From assembly GCA_964428215.1 (NCBI GenBank), contig CAYRXO010000048.1:1-20168 (forward strand): 20,168 nucleotides of DNA, written 5' to 3'. Below are positions 1 to 7,472 of the stretch, piece after piece. Numbering within the stretch: position 1 is the first letter of the stretch; every line of letters begins with the position of its first letter. Made by a program: the position numbers and the translations under genes. The notes below the pieces were generated by a model. It worked only from the letters and a program-made list of their open reading frames with translations, made no database searches and was not told where the DNA came from. The stretch comes from Accumulibacter sp964428215. GTDB lineage: Bacteria; Pseudomonadota; Gammaproteobacteria; Burkholderiales; Rhodocyclaceae.

Positions 1-372
1 ATGAGCAAAATATCCGGGCAAAAGCCGGTGATCACCAAGGCGAGAAAGTCAATTGCCGGTTTCAAGATTCGCACGGGTTATCCGATCGGTTGTATGGTTA
101 CCCTGCGCGGCCCGAAAATGTACGAGTTCATTGATCGTCTGGTTTCCGTTGCCTTGCCGCGCGTGCGTGATTTCCGCGGTATTTCCGGCAAAGGGTTTGA
201 TGGTCGCGGAAACTACAATATGGGGCTCAAGGAGCAAATCATTTTCCCGGAAATCGAGTACGACAAAATCGATGCTTTGCGCGGCATGAATATTAGCGTC
301 ACGACGACCGCCAAGACCGACGAAGAAGCGCGTGCCTTGCTTGGTGCGTTTAAATTTCCCTTCAGGAACTGA
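1..372 (+). CDS. rplE: 50S ribosomal protein L5 (5'-truncated by window edge)
   Basis: Large-subunit protein that binds 5S rRNA in the central protuberance and contacts the P-site tRNA. The visible 123 residues match the L5 core and C-terminus: SGQKPVITKARKSIAGFKIR, then RDFRGISGKGFDGRGNY, then EQIIFPEIEYDK, and an end in FPFRN. L5 is usually about 179 residues, so roughly 56 N-terminal residues lie left of the window. The ATG at position 1 is an internal Met aligned with the stretch before the conserved ISGQKP segment, not the real start. The stop is 5 nt before rpsN, consistent with the spc operon order. Confidence 0.97.
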   Translation: MSKISGQKPVITKARKSIAGFKIRTGYPIGCMVTLRGPKMYEFIDRLVSVALPRVRDFRGISGKGFDGRGNYNMGLKEQIIFPEIEYDKIDALRGMNISVTTTAKTDEEARALLGAFKFPFRN

Positions 373-377
373 ACGAA

Positions 378-683
378 ATGGCTAAACTCGCTGTGATCAA
401 CCGTGGTGAAAAGCGGCGCAAAATTGTTGAAAAGTATGCGAAAAAGCGTGCAGAGCTGGTGGCTGTCGTCAACGATCAAAGCCTGAGTCTGGAAGAGCGC
501 TTCGGAGCGCGTCTGAAAGTTCAGTCGTTGCCACGTAATTCGAGTCCGGTGCGTTTGCGAAATCGGTGCCAATTGACGGGGCGTCCACGCGGCGTATTCA
601 GAAAATTCGGTTTGGGTCGCGGCAAGCTGCGAGACTTCGTGATGCACGGCGAAGTTCCGGGAATGATCAAGGCTAGCTGGTAA
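378..683 (+). CDS. rpsN: 30S ribosomal protein S14, zinc-free long form
   Basis: Small-subunit head protein needed for late 30S assembly. The 101-residue length and the C-terminal segment NRCQLTGRPRGVFRKFGLGR are typical of proteobacterial S14. It has only one cysteine, so it is the C-minus long form without the paired CxxC zinc site found in the short 61-residue type. The start MAKLAVINR is the usual one. It follows rplE by 5 nt and precedes rpsH by 15 nt with a GCAGGAGA ribosome-binding site in the gap. Confidence 0.98.
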   Translation: MAKLAVINRGEKRRKIVEKYAKKRAELVAVVNDQSLSLEERFGARLKVQSLPRNSSPVRLRNRCQLTGRPRGVFRKFGLGRGKLRDFVMHGEVPGMIKASW

Positions 684-698
684 GCAGGAGAGAACGTA

Positions 699-1094
699 AT
701 GAGTATGAGCGATCCGATCAGCGACATGCTGACCCGCATCCGCAATGCCCAGATGGCAAGCAAGGCTTCTGTCGCCATGCCGTCATCCAAAGTCAAAATC
801 GCCATTGCACAGGTCCTCAAGGACGAGGGCTATATCGAGGATTTTTCGGTCAGCCCGAACAACGGCAAGCCGCTGTTGGATATCGGCCTCAAATACTATG
901 CCGGGCGTCCTGTCATTGATCGGATCGACCGTGTTTCGCGTCCGGGTCTCCGGGTTTATCGAGGTGCTGACGATATTCCGCACGTCATGAATGGTCTGGG
1001 GGTGGTGATCGTATCGACGCCCAAGGGGGTGATGACCGATCGTAAGGCGCGTGCCAGCCATATGGGTGGCGAAGTGCTTTGCTTCGTCGCGTAA
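699..1094 (+). CDS. rpsH: 30S ribosomal protein S8
   Basis: Primary 16S rRNA-binding protein of the small subunit. In E. coli it is also the translational repressor of the spc operon, acting near rplE, a site outside this window. The 131-residue product begins MSMSDPISDMLTRIRNAQ, the family N-terminus, and ends with the conserved GVVIVSTPKGVMTDRKAR and a GGEVLCFVA tail. An in-frame second ATG lies two codons inside, but the first has the better spaced AGGAGA site. The gap to rplF is 10 nt. Confidence 0.98.
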   Translation: MSMSDPISDMLTRIRNAQMASKASVAMPSSKVKIAIAQVLKDEGYIEDFSVSPNNGKPLLDIGLKYYAGRPVIDRIDRVSRPGLRVYRGADDIPHVMNGLGVVIVSTPKGVMTDRKARASHMGGEVLCFVA

Positions 1095-1104
1095 GAGGAA
1101 ATTT

Positions 1105-1641
1105 ATGTCCCGCGTTGCCAAAAACCCAATCGTAATTCCAGCCGGTGTCACTGTCGACATCGCGGAGGAGCTTGTTTCGGTCAAGGGTCCTCTCGGTTCG
1201 CTCGCTTTTGCCGTGCACCCGGCGGTGACCGTCGAGAGAGAGAGTGGATCTCTGCTGTGCAGGCCAGTGGCAGGTAGCCCGCAATCTGATGCCATGTCTG
1301 GCACTGTGCGCGCCGTAGTCTCGAACATGGTGACGGGAGTCAGCAAAGGTTTCGAGCGGCGCCTCAATCTGATCGGAGTCGGTTATCGTGCGCAGGCACA
1401 AGGAAATGTGCTCAATTTGACTCTCGGTTTTTCGCACCCGGTGGCCTACAGGTTGCCAAAGGGGATTAGCGCGGAAACGCCGACGCAGACCGAAATCGTT
1501 ATCAAAGGTGTTGACCGGCAACTCGTCGGTCAGGTGGCGGCTGAAGTGCGCGCCTATCGCAAGCCGGAGCCATACAAAGGTAAGGGTGTGCGATACGCCA
1601 ACGAAGTGGTTCTGGTCAAGGAAACGAAGAAGAAAAAGTAA
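1105..1641 (+). CDS. rplF: 50S ribosomal protein L6
   Basis: Large-subunit protein near the factor-binding site, made of two repeated alpha/beta domains. The open frame extends upstream to 1051, but that would overlap rpsH. The ATG at 1105 gives MSRVAKNPIVIPAGV, the usual N-terminus, preceded by AAGAGGAA, and a product of 178 residues against 177 in E. coli. The C-terminal signature RKPEPYKGKGVRYANE is present near residues 152-167, followed by a lysine-rich tail (ETKKKK). It sits 10 nt after rpsH and 10 nt before rplR. Confidence 0.97.
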   Translation: MSRVAKNPIVIPAGVTVDIAEELVSVKGPLGSLAFAVHPAVTVERESGSLLCRPVAGSPQSDAMSGTVRAVVSNMVTGVSKGFERRLNLIGVGYRAQAQGNVLNLTLGFSHPVAYRLPKGISAETPTQTEIVIKGVDRQLVGQVAAEVRAYRKPEPYKGKGVRYANEVVLVKETKKKK

Positions 1642-1651
1642 GGGTGCCTAG

Positions 1652-2008
1652 ATGATTGACAAAAAAGAGGCGCGTTTGCGCCGGGCGCGCAAAAGTCGCG
1701 CCAAAATCGCCGAACTGAAAGCGGTGCGGCTGTCTGTGCATCGCAGCAACCTGCATATTTACGCGCAAGTGATTTCTCCTTGCGGATCGAAGGTGCTGGC
1801 TGCGGCTTCTTCGTTAGAGGCTGAAGTGCGCAAGGATCTGCCAAACGGTGGCAACGTCAATGCGGCCAAGCGCATTGGGCAGCTGATTGCCGAACGGGCC
1901 AAGTTGGCGGGTGTCGAGCAAGTCGCATTTGACCGTGCCGGCTTTCAGTATCACGGACGGATCAAGGCGCTGGCTGAAGCGGCGCGTGAAGCCGGTCTCA
2001 AGTTCTGA
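1652..2008 (+). CDS. rplR: 50S ribosomal protein L18
   Basis: 5S rRNA-binding protein of the central protuberance, working with L5 and L25. The 118-residue product has the expected basic N-terminus (KKEARLRRARKSRAKIAEL), the LSVHRSNLHIYAQVI core and the FDRAGFQYHGRIKALAEAAR segment near the C-terminus. Length matches the family (117 in E. coli). It is followed by a 27-nt gap before rpsE. Confidence 0.98.
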   Translation: MIDKKEARLRRARKSRAKIAELKAVRLSVHRSNLHIYAQVISPCGSKVLAAASSLEAEVRKDLPNGGNVNAAKRIGQLIAERAKLAGVEQVAFDRAGFQYHGRIKALAEAAREAGLKF

Positions 2009-2035
2009 GTCTTTAGGGAAGAATTGGAGTAGGCG

Positions 2036-2560
2036 ATGGCTAAACCGCAAAGCAGAAAGCAGCAGCAAACTGACAAGCCCGACGACGGGATGCGCGAAAA
2101 AATGATTTCGATCAACCGGGTCACCAAGGTGGTCAAGGGGGGGCGGATTCTCGGTTTCGCGGCGCTTACAGTCGTCGGCGATGGCGATGGTCGTGTCGGC
2201 ATGGGTAAGGGTAAGTCGCGTGAAGTACCGGTTGCCGTGCAAAAGGCGATGGAAGAAGCGCGTCGTAATCTGATCAAGGTCAGCCTGCGTGACGGCACTT
2301 TGCAGCATACCGTGTTGGGGCATCACGGTGCTTCGCGTGTCATGTTGCAGCCGGCTCCGGAAGGTACCGGGATCATTGCCGGTGGAGCCATGCGCGCCGT
2401 ATTCGATGTCATGGGAATGACCAACGTCGTTGCCAAAGCGCACGGTTCGACCAATCCATACAACATCGTCCGTGCGACGATCAATGGTTTGCGTTCAATG
2501 ACCACGCCGGCTGAAGTGGCAGCCAAACGCGGCAAGACGGTAGCCGAGATTACGGGGTAA
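2036..2560 (+). CDS. rpsE: 30S ribosomal protein S5
   Basis: Small-subunit protein at the mRNA entry channel, important for decoding accuracy and helicase activity. The 174 residues include the S5 double-stranded RNA-binding-like domain (REKMISINRVTKVVKGGR, then GRVGMGKGKSREVPVAVQKA) and the C-terminal domain with GASRVMLQPAPEGTGIIAGG and NPYNIVRATINGL. A Gln-rich 15-20 residue N-terminal tail makes it slightly longer than E. coli S5 (167), as is common in betaproteobacteria. The ribosome-binding site is a GGAG about 10 nt upstream. rpmD follows after 3 nt. Confidence 0.98.
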   Translation: MAKPQSRKQQQTDKPDDGMREKMISINRVTKVVKGGRILGFAALTVVGDGDGRVGMGKGKSREVPVAVQKAMEEARRNLIKVSLRDGTLQHTVLGHHGASRVMLQPAPEGTGIIAGGAMRAVFDVMGMTNVVAKAHGSTNPYNIVRATINGLRSMTTPAEVAAKRGKTVAEITG

Positions 2561-2563
2561 GTC

Positions 2564-2746
2564 ATGGCGGAGAAGAAAATCAAGTTGACTCTGGTCAAAA
2601 GCCTGATTGGCACCAAGCAATCGCATCGTGCCACGGTGCGCGGTTTGGGCTTGCGTCGCATGCGCAGTACATCGGTTCTTGAAGACACGCCGGCTGTACG
2701 TGGAATGATCAACAAAGTTTCCTACCTGTTGAAGTGTGAAAACTGA
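2564..2746 (+). CDS. rpmD: 50S ribosomal protein L30
   Basis: Small large-subunit protein. The 60 residues show the L30 fold motif KLTLVKSLIGTKQSHRATVR followed by GLGLRRMRSTSVLEDTPAVR, ending in NKVSYLLKCEN. Length equals the bacterial norm (59-60). The start overlaps no neighbour; it lies 3 nt after the rpsE stop, and its own stop is 1 nt before the rplO ATG, so translation is probably coupled. Confidence 0.98.
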   Translation: MAEKKIKLTLVKSLIGTKQSHRATVRGLGLRRMRSTSVLEDTPAVRGMINKVSYLLKCEN

Positions 2747-2747
2747 G

Positions 2748-3182
2748 ATGAAGCTCAATACCATTCAAGCTGCGGCTGGTTCCCGGCCAGCCAAAAAGCG
2801 TGTCGGTCGTGGTATCGGCTCGGGTGTCGGCAAGACCTGCGGTCGGGGCCATAAAGGGCAAAAATCGCGCGCCGGTGGATTTCACAAGGTCGGTTTCGAG
2901 GGCGGACAGATGCCATTGCAGCGGCGCTTGCCGAAGCGTGGTTTCAACTCGCTGACCAACGCGCGCAATGTCGAAGTGCGTTTATCGGCGATCGCTGCCT
3001 TGCCGGTCGATCAAATCGATCTGGCCGTTTTGCAGCAGGCCAGTCTGATTCCGCAGAATGTCCTGTCGGCGAAAGTCATTCTTTCCGGTGCTATTGAGCG
3101 TAAAGTGGTCCTCAAAGGGGTTGGCGCCACTGCCGGCGCGCGCGCTGCTATCGAAGCGGCCGGTGGCAGTATCAGCGATTAA
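2748..3182 (+). CDS. rplO: 50S ribosomal protein L15
   Basis: Late-assembling large-subunit protein that wraps rRNA with a long glycine- and arginine-rich N-terminal extension. The visible signature is KKRVGRGIGSGVGKTCGRG followed by HKGQKSRAGGFHKVGFEGGQ and PLQRRLPKRGF. The open frame begins 12 nt upstream inside rpmD, but ATG 2748 gives the family start MKLNTIQAAAGSRP and exactly 144 residues, as in E. coli. The C-terminal part carries the L18e/L15P domain, ending in AAIEAAGGSISD. Confidence 0.97.
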   Translation: MKLNTIQAAAGSRPAKKRVGRGIGSGVGKTCGRGHKGQKSRAGGFHKVGFEGGQMPLQRRLPKRGFNSLTNARNVEVRLSAIAALPVDQIDLAVLQQASLIPQNVLSAKVILSGAIERKVVLKGVGATAGARAAIEAAGGSISD

Positions 3183-3196
3183 CAAGAACAAGTCGT

Positions 3197-3203
3197 AAAG
3201 GTG
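3197..3203 (+). promoter_or_regulatory. secY ribosome-binding site
   Basis: AAAGGTG lies 7 nt before the TTG at 3211. It decides the secY start: there is no ATG in frame near the conserved N-terminus, and the GTG at 3201 is in another frame. Confidence 0.7.
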
Positions 3204-3210
3204 AATCTTT

Positions 3211-4536
3211 TTGGCAACTAATACGAGCACTGTCAGTAAAGCCGGCAAGTTTGGCGACCTGAAACGTCGTCTTTGGTTTTTGCTCGGCGCTCTGGTTGTG
3301 TACCGGATCGGGTCGCATATTCCCGTTCCGGGTATCGATGCACAGGTGCTCAGCGATCTGTTTCACAAGCAACAAGGTGGCATACTGGGCATGTTCAACA
3401 TGTTCTCGGGCGGTGCGTTGTCGCGCTTCACCATTTTTGCCCTGGGAATCATGCCCTACATTTCGGCGTCGATCATCATGCAGTTGATGGGCCACGCCAG
3501 CCCACAACTCGAGGCGCTGAAAAAAGAGGGCGAAGCCGGGCGGCGCAAGATCACACAATACACACGCTATGGCACCGTTTTTCTGGCCCTGTTCCAGGGA
3601 ATTGGCATTGCTGTCGCGGTAGAGTCACAGCCGGGTCTGGTGATCGAGCCAGGCATGTTGTTTCGCTTCGTGACCGTCATCACCCTGGTGACCGGAACGA
3701 TGTTTCTGATGTGGCTTGGTGAACAGGTCACCGAGCGCGGACTGGGCAACGGAATTTCGATCATCATTTTTGCGGGTATCGCGGCGGGTTTGCCGAATGC
3801 CATTGGCGGTCTGCTTGAGCTGGTACGAACCGGTGCGATGCATCCACTAACTGCCATCGTCATCAGTGTGCTGGTCGTCCTGGTGACTGCGTGTGTCGTC
3901 TTTGTCGAAAAAGGGCAGCGCAAGATTTTGGTCAACTATGCCAAGCGTCAGATAGGCAACAAAATTTACGGCGGGCAAAGTTCTCATTTGCCACTCAAGC
4001 TGAATATGTCCGGAGTGATTCCACCGATTTTCGCTTCTTCAATCATTCTTTTCCCGGCAACGATCGCCGGCTGGTTCGGTTCGAATGAGTCGGTGCGCTG
4101 GTTGAAGGATATTGCTGGCGCTTTGTCGCCCGGTCAGCCGATTTACGTGATGCTATATGCGGCGGCAATAATTTTCTTCTGCTTTTTCTATACGGCGCTG
4201 GTCTTCAACTCACGGGAAACGGCCGATAACCTCAAGCGTAGTGGTGCCTTCGTTCCAGGGATTCGGCCTGGAGAACAGACGGCGCGTTACATAGACAAGA
4301 TTTTGATGCGATTGACTCTCGTAGGCGCTGCTTATATCACCATCGTCTGCCTGCTTCCCGAGTTTTTGATCCTGAAGTGGAACGTTCCATTCTATTTTGG
4401 TGGTACTTCGTTGCTGATCATCGTTGTGGTCACCATGGACTTCATGACCCAGGTCCAGGCGTATGCCATGTCTCACCAGTATGAGAGTCTGTTGAAGAAA
4501 GCCAATTTCAAAGGCTCTGGATCGGCGATGAAATAA
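3211..4536 (+). CDS. secY: SecY preprotein translocase channel subunit
   Basis: Pore-forming subunit of the SecYEG inner-membrane translocon. The 441 residues match the family length (443 in E. coli) and contain ten hydrophobic segments. Visible landmarks are KFGDLKRRLWFLLGALVVYR at the first helix, IPVPGID after it, the GGALSRFTIFALGIMPYISA region of helix 2, LGNGISIIIFAGI of helix 4-5, and the cytosolic loop with GFRPG-like GIRPGEQTARYID. The start is TTG at 3211, chosen by the AAAGGTG site and by alignment of the N-terminus. It is 28 nt after rplO and 1 nt before infA. The rare start may lower its translation relative to the ribosomal genes, which is inference. Confidence 0.97.
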   Translation: MATNTSTVSKAGKFGDLKRRLWFLLGALVVYRIGSHIPVPGIDAQVLSDLFHKQQGGILGMFNMFSGGALSRFTIFALGIMPYISASIIMQLMGHASPQLEALKKEGEAGRRKITQYTRYGTVFLALFQGIGIAVAVESQPGLVIEPGMLFRFVTVITLVTGTMFLMWLGEQVTERGLGNGISIIIFAGIAAGLPNAIGGLLELVRTGAMHPLTAIVISVLVVLVTACVVFVEKGQRKILVNYAKRQIGNKIYGGQSSHLPLKLNMSGVIPPIFASSIILFPATIAGWFGSNESVRWLKDIAGALSPGQPIYVMLYAAAIIFFCFFYTALVFNSRETADNLKRSGAFVPGIRPGEQTARYIDKILMRLTLVGAAYITIVCLLPEFLILKWNVPFYFGGTSLLIIVVVTMDFMTQVQAYAMSHQYESLLKKANFKGSGSAMK

Positions 4537-4537
4537 G

Positions 4538-4756
4538 ATGGCCAAGGAAGATTTGATCGAAATGCAGGGCGAGGTGATTGAAAACCTGCCCAATGCGACT
4601 TTCAGGGTAAAACTGGAAAACGGACATGTGGTGCTCGGCTTTATTTCGGGGAAAATGCGCATGCATTACATTCGCATTCTTCCCGGCGACAAAGTGACTG
4701 TCCAGTTGACGCCATACGATTTGAGTCGCGCGCGTATCGTTTTTCGCGCCAAGTAA
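4538..4756 (+). CDS. infA: Translation initiation factor IF-1
   Basis: Single OB-fold (S1-like) protein that occupies the 30S A site during initiation. The 72-residue product begins MAKEDLIEMQGEVIENLPN and carries the conserved ENGHVVLGFISGKMRMHYIR and GDKVTVQLTPYDLSRARI stretches, the same length as E. coli IF-1. Its ATG is 1 nt after the secY stop, so it is probably translationally coupled. infA in this position, between secY and rpmJ, is usual in betaproteobacteria, whereas in E. coli it is elsewhere on the chromosome. Confidence 0.98.
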   Translation: MAKEDLIEMQGEVIENLPNATFRVKLENGHVVLGFISGKMRMHYIRILPGDKVTVQLTPYDLSRARIVFRAK

Positions 4757-4822
4757 AAATCTCTACGCAACATTCCGGTAGCAGGCTGGCTGCGCCTCTT
4801 GCCGGTTAATCAGGAGTTGACC

Positions 4823-4936
4823 ATGAAAGTGCTGGCATCTGTGAAACGCATCTGCCGCAAGTGCAAAATCATTCGACGCAAAGGCACCGTGCGCGTGATC
4901 TGTGCGGATCGCCGTCACAAACAGCGTCAGGGTTGA
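4823..4936 (+). CDS. rpmJ: 50S ribosomal protein L36, zinc-binding form
   Basis: Smallest large-subunit protein, stabilised by one zinc ion. The 37-residue product starts MKVLASVKRICRKCKII and ends HKQRQG. Cys11, Cys14, Cys27 and His32 form the CxxC...C...H zinc ligand set, so this is the C-plus paralog. A CAGGAG ribosome-binding site lies 6-7 nt upstream of the ATG. The 66-nt gap from infA can fold: GCAG and CTGC arms at about 4780-4795 are flanked by CCGG sequences. Confidence 0.95.
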   Translation: MKVLASVKRICRKCKIIRRKGTVRVICADRRHKQRQG

Positions 4937-5010
4937 TCGGCAAGGCTCATTGAAACGAGCTGAACCGATTGCAGGGATAATTATTTGTTTCGTTTTATTG
5001 GGGTGAATCG
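4937..5010 (+). promoter_or_regulatory. Possible alpha-operon leader upstream of rpsM
   Basis: This 74-nt AT-rich gap is where E. coli has the alpha-operon translational control region recognised by S4. Visible elements are GCTC (4945-4948) pairing with GAGC (4957-4960), AAACGA (4953-4958) pairing with TCGTTT (4990-4995), and a -10-like GATAAT at 4975-4980 without a well-spaced -35. A strong GGGGTGA ribosome-binding site sits at 5000-5006. Function is inferred from position and weak pairing only. Confidence 0.3.
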
Positions 5011-5373
5011 ATGGCTCGCATCGCAGGCGTAAACCTACCGAACCACCAGCATGCCGAGATTGCGCTGACCGCCATCTACGGTATCGGGCGTCCGCGCGCA
5101 CAAAAAATATGTGATGCGGCTGGTGTTGCACGTTCAACAAAAATGAAGGATCTCACCGAAGCCGAGCTGGAGCGTTTGCGCGATGAGATTGGTAAATTCA
5201 GTGTCGAAGGCGATCTGCGCCGTGAGGTGACCATGAGCGTCAAGCGCTTGATGGACCTGGGCTGCTATCGTGGTCTTCGTCACCGTAAAGGTCTGCCGTC
5301 GCGTGGTCAGCGTACCCGCACCAATGCGCGTACACGCAAAGGTCCGCGCAAGCCGATTGCCGGCAAGAAATAA
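5011..5373 (+). CDS. rpsM: 30S ribosomal protein S13
   Basis: Small-subunit head protein that contacts the P-site tRNA and forms bridges to the large subunit. The 120 residues start MARIAGVNLPNHQHAEIALT, carry the helix-two-turn-helix core (YGIGRPRAQKICDAAGV) and end in the basic tail RGQRTRTNARTRKGPRKPI. It is the first gene of the alpha operon, preceded by GGGGTGA, and is followed by rpsK after 19 nt. Confidence 0.98.
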   Translation: MARIAGVNLPNHQHAEIALTAIYGIGRPRAQKICDAAGVARSTKMKDLTEAELERLRDEIGKFSVEGDLRREVTMSVKRLMDLGCYRGLRHRKGLPSRGQRTRTNARTRKGPRKPIAGKK

Positions 5374-5392
5374 TAGGATTTAGGACCTGACT

Positions 5393-5788
5393 ATGGCCAA
5401 GACCGCTACAAAAGTTCGTAAAAAAGTCAAAATCAGAAAGAATGTCGCTGAGGGTGTAGCCCATATCCATGCGTCATTTAATAACACCATTATCACCATT
5501 ACTGACCGCCAGGGTAACGCCTTGTCCTGGGCGACTTCGGGTGGCGCCGGTTTCAAAGGCTCGCGTAAAAGTACGCCCTTTGCCGCTCAGGTTGCCGCAG
5601 AGGCAGCGGGTCGGGTGGCTGTCGAATGCGGTGTCAAGAATCTCGAGGTGCGTATCACCGGTCCTGGCCCGGGACGTGAATCGTCGGTGCGGGCGCTCAA
5701 CGCGCTCGGCATGAAAATCACCGCCATTACCGATGTCACCCCGATTCCGCACAATGGTTGCCGGCCGCCAAAGCGTCGTCGGATTTAA
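5393..5788 (+). CDS. rpsK: 30S ribosomal protein S11
   Basis: Small-subunit platform protein near the mRNA exit and the E site. The 131 residues contain the family segments GVAHIHASFNNTIITITDRQ, GFKGSRKSTPFAAQVAAE and GPGPGRESSVRALNALGM, ending THE NGCRPPKRRRI type tail. Length is close to E. coli (129). Its TAA stop is inside the AAGGAG ribosome-binding site of rpsD, 10 nt before that gene's start, which suggests coupled translation. Confidence 0.98.
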   Translation: MAKTATKVRKKVKIRKNVAEGVAHIHASFNNTIITITDRQGNALSWATSGGAGFKGSRKSTPFAAQVAAEAAGRVAVECGVKNLEVRITGPGPGRESSVRALNALGMKITAITDVTPIPHNGCRPPKRRRI

Positions 5789-5798
5789 GGAGAAATAA

Positions 5799-6428
5799 GT
5801 GGCTCGCAATCTCGATCCGAAATGCCGTCAGTGCCGCCGCGAAGGCGAAAAGCTGTTTCTGAAAGGTGAAAAATGCTTCACCGACAAATGCGCGATTGAG
5901 CGTCGTTCTTACGCTCCCGGTCAGCACGGCCAAAAATCTGGACAGCGACTGTCCGATTATGGCGTCCATCTGCGTGAAAAGCAGAAAATTCGTCGCATTT
6001 ATGGTGTTCTCGAAGGACAGTTCCGCAAAGTTTATAAGGAAGCCGATCGGCGCAAAGGGGTCACGGGTGAAGTACTGTTGCAACTGCTCGAGTCGCGGCT
6101 GGACAGCGTTGCCTATCGCATGGGTTTCGCCGCTTCACGTGCCGAGTCGCGCCAGGTCGTCCGACACAACGCGCTGCTGGTCAATGGCCGACGGGTGAAC
6201 GTTCCGTCGTATCAATTACGCCCTGGCGATGTCGTCGAGGTTGCCGAAACCGCGAAGGGACAGTTGCGGATCAAAGCCGCGCTGACCGCTGCCGAAGCGC
6301 GCGGTTTTCCCGAATGGGTCGAGGTGGATGCCAAGGCCGCCAAAGGGACGTACAAAGCGCATCCGGAACGCGCCGAACTCCCGCCGACAATCAACGAAAG
6401 TCTGGTCATCGAACTCTACTCCAAGTAG
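5799..6428 (+). CDS. rpsD: 30S ribosomal protein S4
   Basis: Primary 16S rRNA-binding protein that nucleates 30S assembly; in E. coli it also represses alpha-operon translation. The 209 residues include an N-terminal domain with four cysteines spaced as a zinc site (Cys9, Cys12, Cys26, Cys31 in KCRQCRREG and KCFTDKC), and a central S4 RNA-binding domain (LDSVAYRMGFAASRAESRQ, VNGRRVNVPSYQLRPGD). Many enterobacterial S4 proteins lack part of this cysteine set. The start is GTG at 5799 with AAGGAG at 5787-5792, 6 nt upstream; no ATG fits. rpoA follows after 39 nt. Confidence 0.97.
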   Translation: MARNLDPKCRQCRREGEKLFLKGEKCFTDKCAIERRSYAPGQHGQKSGQRLSDYGVHLREKQKIRRIYGVLEGQFRKVYKEADRRKGVTGEVLLQLLESRLDSVAYRMGFAASRAESRQVVRHNALLVNGRRVNVPSYQLRPGDVVEVAETAKGQLRIKAALTAAEARGFPEWVEVDAKAAKGTYKAHPERAELPPTINESLVIELYSK

Positions 6429-6467
6429 TGACGGCGAGACACGACGGATTCAGGCAAAGGACAGCAC

Positions 6468-7442
6468 ATGCAAAGCAGTGGACTATTCAAACCGCGACTC
6501 ATCAATGTGCAGAGCTTGTCGCCGGTGCACGCTCGGGTGGTCATGGAGCCGTTCGAACGCGGCTATGGACATACCTTGGGCAACGCACTGCGTCGGATTC
6601 TGCTTTCGTCGATGCCGGGTTATGCGATCACCGAAGTCAGCATCGATGGTGTTCTGCATGAATATTCGACGATCGACGGTGTGCAGGAGGATGTAGTTGA
6701 TATCCTGCTCAATCTGAAAGGAGTCGTCTTCAAGCTGAATCACCGCGACGAAGTCATTCTTCATCTGCGCAAGGAAGGCAAGGGTGTCGTTCGTGCCGGC
6801 GATATCGAAGGCACGCACGATGTGGAAATCATCAACCCCGAGCATGTGATTGCTCACCTTTCGGCTGGCGGTAAGCTGGTCATGGAATTGAAGGTCGAAA
6901 AATCCCGCGGCTATGTGGCCGGTAATCTTCGGCAAATGGGTGATAGCAGCAAGAATATCGGCAAGCTGGTTCTGGATGCTTCATTCAGCCCAGTCAGGCG
7001 CGTCAGTTACGCCGTCGAAAGCGCGCGCGTCGAACAGCGTACCGATCTCGACAAGCTGATCATGGACATCGAGACCAACGGTGCCATCGAACCGGAAGAA
7101 GCGATTCGCACCGCGGCGCGTATTCTGATGGAGCAGCTTTCAGTCTTCGCCGATCTGGCGGGGACGGCGCTGCCGATCGAATACCAGAAGACGGTGCAGG
7201 TCGACCCGTTGTTGCTGCGCCCGGTCGATGACCTGGAGCTGACGGTCCGTTCCGCCAACTGCCTGAAGGCGGAAAATATTTATTATATTGGCGACTTGAT
7301 TCAGAGAACCGAAAACGAACTGCTCAAAACGCCGAATCTCGGGCGCAAGTCGCTCAACGAAATCAAAGAAGTGCTCGCTGTGCGCGGCCTGACGCTGGGC
7401 ATGAAACTCGAGAACTGGCCACCGGCTGGGCTCGACAAATAA
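6468..7442 (+). CDS. rpoA: DNA-directed RNA polymerase subunit alpha
   Basis: Dimerises to seed core RNA polymerase assembly, and its C-terminal domain contacts UP elements and activators. The 324 residues show the N-terminal domain (EPFERGYGHTLGNALRRILL, HEYSTIDGVQEDV, ARVEQRTDLDKLIMDIETNG) over about residues 1-230, a linker, and the C-terminal domain from about residue 245 (LLRPVDDLELTVRSANCLKA, YIGDLIQRTENELLKTPNLG, ending LENWPPAG). The ATG at 6468 has AAAGGA 6 nt upstream. It lies between rpsD and rplQ as expected for the alpha operon. Confidence 0.98.
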   Translation: MQSSGLFKPRLINVQSLSPVHARVVMEPFERGYGHTLGNALRRILLSSMPGYAITEVSIDGVLHEYSTIDGVQEDVVDILLNLKGVVFKLNHRDEVILHLRKEGKGVVRAGDIEGTHDVEIINPEHVIAHLSAGGKLVMELKVEKSRGYVAGNLRQMGDSSKNIGKLVLDASFSPVRRVSYAVESARVEQRTDLDKLIMDIETNGAIEPEEAIRTAARILMEQLSVFADLAGTALPIEYQKTVQVDPLLLRPVDDLELTVRSANCLKAENIYYIGDLIQRTENELLKTPNLGRKSLNEIKEVLAVRGLTLGMKLENWPPAGLDK

Positions 7443-7472
7443 GCAGCCGGACAAGAACAGGAAGGAATCGAT

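Noticed and set aside
783..1521. Minus-strand frames of 178-194 codons opposite rpsH and rplF
   Set aside because: They are antisense to certain ribosomal protein genes and have no family features.
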